Shown piece by piece: positions 1 through 5,513 of a stretch of 7,841 bases of DNA (its first letter is position 1; the number at the start of each line of letters is the position of its first letter). The DNA is taken from positions 1 through 7,841 of the forward strand of contig JAENXP010000080.1 in the NCBI GenBank assembly GCA_016649475.1, written 5' to 3'. Source of the DNA: Burkholderiales bacterium. GTDB taxonomy: Bacteria > Pseudomonadota > Gammaproteobacteria > Burkholderiales > SG8-39. A program made the position numbers and the translations under genes. The notes under the pieces were generated by a model that was not told where the DNA came from, did not search any database, and saw only the letters and a program-made list of their open reading frames with translations.

Positions 1-14
1 AATTTTTCAGACTC

Positions 15-21
15 AAAGGAG
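15..21 (+). promoter_or_regulatory. Ribosome binding site of the Apt-like gene, inside a small hairpin
   Basis: AAAGGAG at 15-21 lies 11 bases before the ATG at 33, a strong but slightly distant Shine-Dalgarno match. It overlaps an inverted repeat, GACTC at 10-14 and GAGTC at 19-23 around an AAAG loop, and AGGA (17-20) can alternatively pair with TCCT (26-29). Either fold would partly hide the site. The stems are only 4-5 bp, so a regulatory role is speculative. Confidence 0.6.
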
Positions 22-32
22 TCCTTCCTGAA

Positions 33-551
33 ATGGACATACGCTCGCTCATCCGAAAAATCCCCGATTACCCGCGTCAGGGTGACACCTACTACGACCT
101 CACCACCCTGCTCGCCGACGGCCCCGGCTTCCATGCGGTGATCGATCTGCTCGCCGCGCGCTACGCGCCGCGCGGGATCAAGAAATTCGCCTGCATGGAA
201 TGGCGCGGCTTCGTCATCGGCGCTGCGCTCGCCTATCGGCTGGATGCCGGCTTCGTGCCCATACGCAAGCTGGGCAAGCTCCCCGGCGAAACGATAAGCC
301 GCGAGCACGAATTCGGACACACCTCGGAGCCGCTCGAAATGAGCGTGAACGTCATCGCCCCGGGGGAGGAGGTGGTCCTGGTCGACGACATGCTCGCGAC
401 CGGCGCGGTGAGCGAAGCCGCGGCCATGCTGATCGGCGATCTAGGCGGCAAAGTCGCCGAGTGTTGCTTCATCCACGAACTGGCCACGCACGAAGGCCGC
501 GCGCGCCTGGAAAAACGCGGGCTCAGCGTATTCACCCTCTGGTCGGACTAG
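33..551 (+). CDS. apt: Adenine phosphoribosyltransferase-like protein (divergent)
   Basis: A type I phosphoribosyltransferase of 172 residues. Apt makes AMP and pyrophosphate from adenine and PRPP in the cytosol (purine salvage). The PRPP-binding motif VVLVDDMLATGAV is at residues 114-126 with the acidic pair D118-D119. RKLGKLPGETIS at 78-89 corresponds to the Apt flexible-loop region, and WRGF at 57-60 to the usual ARGF. The N-terminal IPDYP (10-14) followed by LLADG (26-30) is also Apt-like, and the length is typical. Unusual points: the family's FRD hood is YYD (20-22), the DLLATGGT loop is MLATGAV, and the residue before RGF is Trp instead of Ala. Family membership is clear, but adenine specificity is inferred and another base is possible. 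The start is the ATG preceded by AAAGGAG. No gene closely follows; a hairpin comes directly after the stop. Confidence 0.8.
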   Translation: MDIRSLIRKIPDYPRQGDTYYDLTTLLADGPGFHAVIDLLAARYAPRGIKKFACMEWRGFVIGAALAYRLDAGFVPIRKLGKLPGETISREHEFGHTSEPLEMSVNVIAPGEEVVLVDDMLATGAVSEAAAMLIGDLGGKVAECCFIHELATHEGRARLEKRGLSVFTLWSD

Positions 552-570
552 ACCGCCGCGCAGCGGCGGT
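552..570 (+). terminator. GC-rich hairpin right after the Apt-like gene
   Basis: ACCGCCGC (552-559), loop GCA, GCGGCGGT (563-570): a perfect 8-bp stem starting one base after the stop codon. There is no T-run after it (TCGGTGCCCC follows), so it is not a classical intrinsic terminator. It could stabilise the 3' end or assist termination. The remainder of the 229-base gap up to 780 holds the promoter at 698-726 and nothing else I can support. Confidence 0.35.
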
Positions 571-697
571 TCGGTGCCCCACGGCGAGCATTGCCGCAGG
601 CGCGCTGGCCGGGAACGGGAGGACCGTGCCGGCGAAAGCAAGCCGAACGAAGACCTTTTCGGCCAAGACCGCCTGGCAGCCGCGGCGCCCAATTACC

Positions 698-726
698 TTG
701 GTGGACCCGCGGCAGGGCAATATAAT
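698..726 (+). promoter_or_regulatory. Sigma-70-like promoter before the NnrU-family gene
   Basis: TTGGTG at 698-703 and a perfect TATAAT at 721-726 are separated by exactly 17 bases. The -35 box matches consensus at 3 of 6 positions. Transcription would start near 733, leaving a leader of about 48 bases before the ATG at 781. The AT-rich -10 box stands out in this GC-rich background. It suggests the NnrU gene is transcribed independently of the Apt-like gene. Confidence 0.6.
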
Positions 727-780
727 GCTGCCTTGCCATTCGAAGGGGCGCGCTGCCGTTATGGCAGGCGATGAAAAATC

Positions 781-1359
781 ATGACCGTTCTGATACTCGG
801 CCTGATCGTTTTTCTGGGCGTGCACTCGACGCGCATCTTTGCCGAAGACTGGCGCACGGCGCAGCGCAAGCGCCTCGGCGAGAATGCCTGGAAAGGCATT
901 TACTCCGTGGTGTCCATCGTCGGTTTTGGCCTGATCGTCTGGGGCTTCGGCCTGGCACGGCAACAGCCGGTGGTGCTCTGGATCGCGCCCGCCGCCATGC
1001 GGCACATAGCGGCGCTGTTGATGCTGATCGCATTCGTGCTGCTCGCCGCGACCTATGTGCCGCGCAACGCGATCAAGTCACATCTGCACCATCCGATGGT
1101 GCTCAGCGTGAAGGTTTGGGCGTTTGCGCATCTGCTGGCCAACGGCAAGCTCGCCGACCTGCTGCTGTTCGGCGCCTTCCTCGCCTGGGCGGTGGCCGAC
1201 TTCATCGCGGCGCGAAAACGCGACCGCGCCGCAGGCACGCAATATTCAGCGGGCACCGCCGGCGCCACTGCTGCAGCAGTGGCCGTGGGCGCGGTGATCT
1301 GGGCCGTGTTTGCAATCTGGCTGCACGGCGTGTTGATCGGGGTGCGGCCCTTCGGTTGA
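781..1359 (+). CDS. NnrU family integral membrane protein
   Basis: A 192-residue protein with about five to six hydrophobic segments: roughly 2-14, 40-60, 78-97, 106-125, 128-141 and 165-186. It fits the NnrU family, which is named from nitrogen-oxide respiration loci and includes the plant 15-cis-zeta-carotene isomerase Z-ISO as a haem-containing relative. Family-type features are the N-terminal GVHS (13-16), HLHHP (101-105) and the AHLLANG stretch with H117, and these histidines are candidate haem or metal ligands. It should sit in the inner membrane; its reaction is not known from this context. No nitrite, nitric oxide or nitrous oxide reductase gene is in the window, so a denitrification role is unsupported. 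The ATG at 781 starts directly into the first membrane segment; the ribosome binding site is weak (AGGCGA). It has its own TATAAT promoter upstream. Confidence 0.82.
   Translation: MTVLILGLIVFLGVHSTRIFAEDWRTAQRKRLGENAWKGIYSVVSIVGFGLIVWGFGLARQQPVVLWIAPAAMRHIAALLMLIAFVLLAATYVPRNAIKSHLHHPMVLSVKVWAFAHLLANGKLADLLLFGAFLAWAVADFIAARKRDRAAGTQYSAGTAGATAAAVAVGAVIWAVFAIWLHGVLIGVRPFG
1264..1283. repeat. 20-bp perfect palindrome within the NnrU gene
   Basis: GCCACTGCTGCAGCAGTGGC equals its own reverse complement over all 20 bases. It lies in the coding region for an Ala-rich, low-complexity link before the last membrane segment. In RNA it could form an 8-bp stem with a 4-base loop. No function is evident; see findings. 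Confidence 0.7.
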
Positions 1360-1368
1360 CTCGCTGCG

Positions 1369-1399
1369 TCCTCGTAGCGGCTGCCCCGGCGAACGAGGA
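1369..1399. terminator. Possible bidirectional terminator between convergent genes
   Basis: TCCTCGT (1369-1375) and ACGAGGA (1393-1399) form a 7-bp stem around a 17-base GC-rich loop that can itself pair CGG (1378-1380) with CCG (1386-1388). It lies in the 60-base gap between the stop of the NnrU gene and the stop of the oppositely oriented thioesterase. A second small hairpin, GGGC-CGGC-GCCC at 1405-1416, is nearer the thioesterase end. Neither has a clear T-run, so the assignment rests on position and symmetry. Confidence 0.35.
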
Positions 1400-1419
1400 T
1401 TAGAGGGCCGGCGCCCGCC

Positions 1420-2256
1420 TCAATCGCGCAGCCGGATCGCCAGGCTTTGCGTAGAGCGTCCGATCAGCCCGTGCACATCGAAAATGCGCGCCTCGGCCAG
1501 GCCGCCGCCGTCCGGCCCCAGCAGCGTGCATGCGTCTATGCACATCCATTCGCCCTGCGCCTTGCGCAGCAGGTTGATGGTAAGATCCGAGTTGACGAAA
1601 ATATAGCGGTGAAAATCGAGGATGGCGCTGATGCCGTTGCCCGAGTCCGCCGCAACTGCGACGCGCTCGAGCCCGCCCGGCTCCTCGCCCGCGACCAGCG
1701 CATGGCGCAGGCGGAACCACACCGCAGAGGGACCGCGAAAGGACACGCCTTGCGCGATCCGACCTTCGATCAGGTCGTGGTAGCCGGTGGTCTTGCTCGC
1801 AAACAGAAACGGGGCCGACGCCGATTGCTCCAGCGCTTGCGGCGCCTGCGGCAGCGGATGTCCCGGAAGGCCGGACGGGATGTCCAATCCGGCTTCGCGC
1901 TGCGCCACCGCAGTGAAGCGCGCGACGTCCTTGCCGCGCGCGATCATCCGCGCGGAAAAATGCGCCACATTGCGCCCGGCGTAATCGGTCTGTACCTCGA
2001 TTACCAGCTCGGCGATCGGGATCGGACGCAGCAGGTTGGCAGTGAGCCGCGCGACGTGCGTGAGTCCCAGCGCCGCCGCTGCGCGCTCGATGCAGCGCGC
2101 GGCGAGCGCGATAGGCGGTCCGCCGTGCTGGTGGTCCGGATGCCAGGGCCCGCGGGTCAGATCGGTCGACAGGTAGTTGCCCTTGTCGAGCGCGATGTAG
2201 GCGCCGGCCGGTAGCGCCGGCGGCTCTTGTCCATCCTCCGATGAAAGCGTGGCCAT
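1420..2256 (-). CDS. TesB-like double-hotdog thioesterase family protein
   Basis: A 278-residue acyl-CoA thioesterase-like protein, expected to hydrolyse a CoA thioester in the cytosol; the substrate is unknown. The N-terminal hotdog half carries the motif RGPWHPDHQHGGPP at residues 35-48, typical of this family. The C-terminal half has the TesB-like order GNGIS, FVNSDLTINL, then GEWMCIDA and a final GLIGRSTQSL segment. The length matches a two-hotdog protein. It starts 6 bases after the stop of the upstream Rid-like gene with only a weak ribosome binding site, so translation is probably coupled to it. It is the last gene of the minus-strand cluster, ending convergent with the NnrU gene. The family is clear; physiological role and pairing with the Rid-like protein are inference. 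Confidence 0.82.
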   Translation of the reverse strand: MATLSSEDGQEPPALPAGAYIALDKGNYLSTDLTRGPWHPDHQHGGPPIALAARCIERAAAALGLTHVARLTANLLRPIPIAELVIEVQTDYAGRNVAHFSARMIARGKDVARFTAVAQREAGLDIPSGLPGHPLPQAPQALEQSASAPFLFASKTTGYHDLIEGRIAQGVSFRGPSAVWFRLRHALVAGEEPGGLERVAVAADSGNGISAILDFHRYIFVNSDLTINLLRKAQGEWMCIDACTLLGPDGGGLAEARIFDVHGLIGRSTQSLAIRLRD

Positions 2257-2262
2257 CGACGC

Positions 2263-3015
2263 TCAGATCACCAGTTCGCGCGCTGCGCCGCGCACGTCCA
2301 TCTCGTATTCGAGGCCGATCACCGGCGGCCGCGCGAAATGCCAGGCGAGCCCGCCCGCGGCCGCGCCGCGCGCCGCGATCTCCGCGCCGACGAGGGCGCC
2401 GATGTCCTGCACGGTATAGGCCTGGGCACTTACCGCATCCTCCCAGGAAAAGCCCAGCGCCGCCAGGCGCCGCTCCATCTCGCCCATGACAAAGCGCACT
2501 TTCTCGCGCATGGCCTCTATCGTGGTTTCGCCGCGGCGCACGGTGCGCTCGGCAAAGCTGCCGGCGCCGTCGCGCGCCTCGCCCCCGCCGGCGATGATGA
2601 AGCTGCCGCGCTTCGCCTGCGGTGCGGGCACGGTGTAGGAGAAAGCGTAGAGCGCAGGCTCGGCGGGGGCGCCGTGCGCCGGGCAGACATTGGTGCGCGC
2701 CACCGGGTTGACCTCGTCCTTGTAGATGCCCCAGCGCGCCAGGGTCTGGACATACTCGCGATTGAAGTCACGGAAGCCCTGCTCGCTGAACGGCGCCGCC
2801 GAGCGCAGCTCGCACGCGGCAAACGCCGTGCTCGGGCGGCCCAGGGCCTTGAGATGCGCTTCGACCGCGGCAAAGCCCGCGGCCAGCGGCAGCGGGCGAC
2901 GCAGGCGCGCGCGCTCGATCTCGAAGCCGGGCTCGGCCGCCACCCCGCTCGAATACTGGAATACCGCCTTGATGTAGCGATAGCCTCCTTCCCCGAAAAC
3001 CAGCACTTCCGACAT
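2263..3015 (-). CDS. Rid-superfamily protein, CnbZ-like (2-aminomuconate deaminase type)
   Basis: A 250-residue protein that I recognise as resembling CnbZ-type 2-amino-5-chloromuconate deaminases and RidA-like enamine/imine deaminases. It appears to hold two Rid-like halves. Half 1 has strands at about 12-40, helix VEAHLKALG (51-59), the downstream FNREY (84-88) and NPVARTNV (103-110), where the Arg resembles the substrate-binding Arg of RidA. Half 2 has SFIIAGGGEAR (138-148), helix MERRLAALG (180-188) and QAYTVQDI (198-205). If enzymatic it would release ammonia from an enamine or imine. No aromatic ring-cleavage genes are present, so the CnbZ substrate should not be assumed. The ATG at 3015 is chosen because GGGGAG (3023-3028, minus strand) lies 7 bases upstream; the in-frame GTG at 3021 would almost abut that site. 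Probably co-transcribed with the thioesterase 6 bases downstream. Confidence 0.7.
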   Translation of the reverse strand: MSEVLVFGEGGYRYIKAVFQYSSGVAAEPGFEIERARLRRPLPLAAGFAAVEAHLKALGRPSTAFAACELRSAAPFSEQGFRDFNREYVQTLARWGIYKDEVNPVARTNVCPAHGAPAEPALYAFSYTVPAPQAKRGSFIIAGGGEARDGAGSFAERTVRRGETTIEAMREKVRFVMGEMERRLAALGFSWEDAVSAQAYTVQDIGALVGAEIAARGAAAGGLAWHFARPPVIGLEYEMDVRGAARELVI

Positions 3016-3022
3016 GCCCACA

Positions 3023-3028
3023 CTCCCC
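3023..3028 (-). promoter_or_regulatory. Ribosome binding site that fixes the Rid-like gene start
   Basis: GGGGAG on the minus strand lies 7 bases before the ATG at 3015. This favours that ATG over the GTG six bases upstream (3021), which would leave only one base of spacing. Confidence 0.65.
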
Positions 3029-3111
3029 GAGAGTCAGCAACAGAACAAATTCCGTTGCGGGTTCCAAAACTGGATGCGCGACCGTAGCACGGCGCGTCGC
3101 GCGCTGGCAAC

Positions 3112-3139
3112 AAGGCCGCCGCGGCATAAGGCCGCCGCG
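3112..3139. repeat. Short tandem repeat between transporter and Rid-like genes
   Basis: AAGGCCGCCGCG occurs at 3112-3123 and again at 3128-3139, separated by GCAT, so the period is 16 bases. On the minus strand it lies just after the transporter stop. The rest of this 141-base gap shows no convincing promoter or T-tailed terminator. It may be a local duplication, a protein-binding repeat or chance in GC-rich sequence. Confidence 0.5.
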
Positions 3140-3156
3140 ATTGCCGCGCGCGCAGC

Positions 3157-4425
3157 TTACGCCGTGCCTGGACGGCGCCGGCGGCGTTCGCGGCGAAAAT
3201 GCCAAATCGCCAGCAGCAGCGCCGTTGCCTGCAGCAAGGCGCAGAAGTAGAGCGGCGCGCCGATGCGCCAGTCCCCCTGCGGCAGGTGCGAGACCATCAC
3301 CAGCAGCGGCGCTGCGAGCATGGGCGCGATCACCGACGTCAGGCTGTTCAGGCCGCTCACCGCGCCCAGTGTCCGGCCCTGGTTGCGCGCGTCCGCCGCG
3401 CCCGAAATTATGCTCTGGATGGTGGCCGAGACCGTGGCGCCGAGAAAATTCAGAACGATGATCGCGAACATCATCCACCCCTGGGTGGCTGCGCCCCAGG
3501 CGGCGTAGGCCAGCGTGGACGACACCAGTCCGAGCACCGCCAGGCGCTGCGGACTGTAGCGTTTGAGCAGGCGCCCGAGCAGTACGCCCTGCGCAATGGC
3601 CGACACCAGCCCGACCGCCGCGAGCGACCAACCGTTCTCCAGCGGCCCCCAACCGAACTTGAAGGTCGCATACAGCACCCAGGATGTATACAGCATGAAC
3701 TGCGCCAGGCCGCTGCAGGTAATCACGGCAATCAAGCGTCCGGCGCCCTTCAGTTGTGCCAGCCCGCGCAGCGAAGCGACCGGATTCACCGCGCGCCAGT
3801 CGAATGCGTGCCGGCGCTCGACCGGCAGCGACTCGGGCAACACGAAATAGCCGTACAGCAGATTGACCAGCGCCAGACTGCCGGCGACAAAAAACGGCAG
3901 GCGCAGATTGATCGCGCCCAGCAGGCCGCCTATCACCGGCCCGAGTATGAAACCCACGCCGAACATCGCGCCCAACAGGCCAAAACGCTTGGCCCTGTCT
4001 TCGGGCGGGGTGAAATCGGCGACGTAGGCATTGGCGACCGCGAGGTTGGCCTGCATCGCACCGCCCACCAGGCGCACCACGATCAGCATCCACATCGCAG
4101 TCAGCAATGCGGTGGCGAAAAAGCTCAGCGCAAGGCCGCAGATCCCCAGCAGCAGCACCGGCCGTCGGCCATGCTTGTCCGATAGCGCCCCCAGAATCGG
4201 CGCGGCGAAAAAGTTTGCCAAGCCAAAGGTAAACGTCACCGCCGCGTACCAGAAGGCCTGATCGGCCTGCGAGCCGGTGAGGCTGCCGACAAATGCCGGC
4301 AGCACCGGGATCATCAGGCCGATCGCGATCATGTCGATCAGCGCCGTCAGCATGATGAAGGGCATCGCCGCCGCGCGCTCGCCGCGCGCGGCGAAGAATC
4401 GGAACGGGGCAGGGGAGGAATTCAT
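3157..4425 (-). CDS. MFS transporter, TetA-like drug:H+ antiporter (DHA1) family
   Basis: A 422-residue inner-membrane transporter with about 12 hydrophobic segments, the normal size for DHA1 efflux pumps of the TetA type. Motif A, GALSDKHGRRP, is at residues 79-89 between segments 2 and 3. The first helix contains LIDMIAIGLMIPVLP (29-43), close to the TetA pattern, with D31 in the membrane. R118 in RLVGG is motif-B-like, and GVGFILGPVIGGLLG (156-170) is the antiporter motif C. The tail is very basic (RRERRRRR). Substrate cannot be told; tetracycline resistance should not be assumed, since many chromosomal relatives have other substrates. The ATG at 4425 lacks a good ribosome binding site; Met21, just before the first helix, is an alternative start. 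It diverges from the GST-like gene and could head the minus-strand cluster, although 141 bases separate it from the next gene. Confidence 0.85.
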   Translation of the reverse strand: MNSSPAPFRFFAARGERAAAMPFIMLTALIDMIAIGLMIPVLPAFVGSLTGSQADQAFWYAAVTFTFGLANFFAAPILGALSDKHGRRPVLLLGICGLALSFFATALLTAMWMLIVVRLVGGAMQANLAVANAYVADFTPPEDRAKRFGLLGAMFGVGFILGPVIGGLLGAINLRLPFFVAGSLALVNLLYGYFVLPESLPVERRHAFDWRAVNPVASLRGLAQLKGAGRLIAVITCSGLAQFMLYTSWVLYATFKFGWGPLENGWSLAAVGLVSAIAQGVLLGRLLKRYSPQRLAVLGLVSSTLAYAAWGAATQGWMMFAIIVLNFLGATVSATIQSIISGAADARNQGRTLGAVSGLNSLTSVIAPMLAAPLLVMVSHLPQGDWRIGAPLYFCALLQATALLLAIWHFRRERRRRRPGTA

Positions 4426-4457
4426 AAGCTAAAGGTACCAGAGTCGAACCGCCTGCA

Positions 4458-4499
4458 GCCGAATTCGGCCGGACAAGTGGTAAAGTTCACCCGGCCGGA
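4458..4499. promoter_or_regulatory. Palindromes in the divergent intergenic region
   Basis: The 128-base gap between the transporter and the GST-like gene contains a 12-bp perfect palindrome, GCCGAATTCGGC (4458-4469), and CCGGCCGG (4491-4498). CGGCCGGA occurs at 4466-4473 and 4492-4499, 26 bases apart. Such symmetry between divergent promoters suits an operator, but no regulator gene is present. TAAAGT at 4481-4486 is the only -10-like element I see on the plus strand and it has no good -35. The functional claim is inference. Confidence 0.3.
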
Positions 4500-4553
4500 G
4501 CGGCGCGCATCTTCGAGCGCGTGCACGCCGGACAAACGCCGAAAGGACCCGCC

Positions 4554-5480
4554 ATGCCTGATTTGATCCTGCATCACTACCCCACTTCGCCATTCTCCGA
4601 AAAAATCCGCAAGGTACTCGGCTACAAAAACCTGGCGTGGAAGTCGGTCGTCATCCCGCGCATCATGCCCAAGCCCGACGTGGTGGCGCTCACCGGCGGC
4701 CATCGGCGCACGCCGCTGCTGCAGATCGGCGCGGACATCTATTGCGACACCGCGCTCATTTGCGACGTGCTCGAGCACCGCCAGCCCACGCCCAGCCTCT
4801 ACCCGCAAGGCACGACCGGCGCGCTCAGGATAATCGCGCAATGGGCCGACTCCACGCTGTTCTGGGCGGCGATGGGTTACAGCTTCAGCCCGGCGGGCGC
4901 CGCCTACATGTTCAAGGACCAGTCGCCCGAAGATGCCAAGGCGTTCGCCGAAGACCGCGGCAAAATGCGCGCCGGCGGCGCGCGCATGCCCGCCGCCGAC
5001 GCCACCTCGGCGTACAAATCCTACCTGCGCCGGATTGCGAGCATGGTCGACGACCAGCCCTATGTGATGGGCAAGGAGCCCAGCCTGGCCGATTTCTCCT
5101 GCTACCACGCGCTCTGGTTCACCCAGCGCATCCCGCCCCTCGCCGGCATCCTCGATGCCACGCCCAGCCTGACTGCCTGGATGGCGCGCATGGCCGCCTT
5201 CGGGCACGGCAGCATGCAGGAGTCGGATGCCGCGGCCGCGATCGCCGTGGCAGCGCAGTCCGAGCCTGTCCCGGTCGATAAAGACGCATTCCAGGACGAC
5301 CACGGCATCGCCCTAGGCAGCAAGGTGAGCATCACCGCCGAGAGCTTCGGCCTGGAGCCGACCGAAGGCGAACTGGTCGCAGCCACGCGCACGCGCTACA
5401 GCCTGCGCCGCAGCGATCCGCGCGCCGGTACGGTGTGCATGTGCATTTCCCGCGCATCGGCTTTCAGCTCAAAGCCGTGA
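4554..5480 (+). CDS. Glutathione S-transferase-like protein with frameshifted C-terminus
   Basis: A 308-residue protein as read. A thioredoxin-like GST N-domain covers about residues 4-80, with HHYPTSPFSEKIR (7-19) as the putative glutathione-site start, cis-Pro P54 in RRTPLL and D65-T66 as the usual acidic/hydroxyl pair. A helical C-domain follows, including EPSLADFSCYHALWF, then an extra C-terminal region typical of long members of this family. As read, the protein ends in an unrelated 14-residue tail after V294. The other frame from 5435 gives VHVHFPRIGFQLKAVKAA, stopping at 5489-5491, which I recognise as the normal family ending. This indicates a 2-base (GT) insertion near 5433-5437, or a sequencing error. 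The core fold may survive. The ATG at 4554 has GAAAGGA 6 bases upstream, so the upstream GTG at 4521 is not used. It is the first gene of a four-gene plus-strand run. Confidence 0.8.
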   Translation: MPDLILHHYPTSPFSEKIRKVLGYKNLAWKSVVIPRIMPKPDVVALTGGHRRTPLLQIGADIYCDTALICDVLEHRQPTPSLYPQGTTGALRIIAQWADSTLFWAAMGYSFSPAGAAYMFKDQSPEDAKAFAEDRGKMRAGGARMPAADATSAYKSYLRRIASMVDDQPYVMGKEPSLADFSCYHALWFTQRIPPLAGILDATPSLTAWMARMAAFGHGSMQESDAAAAIAVAAQSEPVPVDKDAFQDDHGIALGSKVSITAESFGLEPTEGELVAATRTRYSLRRSDPRAGTVCMCISRASAFSSKP

Positions 5481-5491
5481 AAGCGGCATGA
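5435..5491 (+). pseudogene. Displaced C-terminal tail of the GST-like gene
   Basis: These 18 codons plus TGA lie in a different frame from the preceding gene and encode the HVHFPR.GF-type tail expected for this GST-like family. The break is at ACG GTG TGC (5430-5438): removing one GT dinucleotide restores ACG GTG CAT GTG CAT and joins the frames, giving a 311-residue protein. The local sequence is GT/TG rich (GTGTGCATGTGC), which favours slippage during replication. Confidence 0.7.
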
Positions 5492-5513
5492 CCTGCGCAG
5501 CGCGGCAACCAAA

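Noticed and set aside
574..774. A 66-codon plus-strand frame filling the gap before the NnrU gene
   Set aside because: It has no ribosome binding site, a charged low-complexity translation and contains the predicted promoter; the gap is better explained as regulatory.
3475..3488. Inverted repeat CCACCC-CT-GGGTGG within the transporter gene
   Set aside because: It is only 6 bp per arm inside a conserved coding region, well within chance for this composition.
2768..4093. A 441-codon minus-strand frame spanning the transporter and Rid-like genes
   Set aside because: It is a shadow in another frame of both genes, with no membrane segments or motifs and Gly/Arg/Ala-biased composition.
3199..4185. 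A 328-codon plus-strand frame opposite the transporter
   Set aside because: It is antisense to a clear 12-helix transporter, and its Gln/His/Arg-rich composition is typical of a complementary-strand artefact.
4422..5303. A 293-codon minus-strand frame opposite the GST-like gene
   Set aside because: It has no recognisable fold, is antisense to a gene with a good ribosome binding site, and also crosses the divergent promoter region.
5430..5438. Programmed ribosomal frameshift at the GST-like 3' end
   Set aside because: ACG GTG TGC is not a slippery heptamer and I see no clear downstream pseudoknot; a 2-base insertion or sequencing error is simpler.
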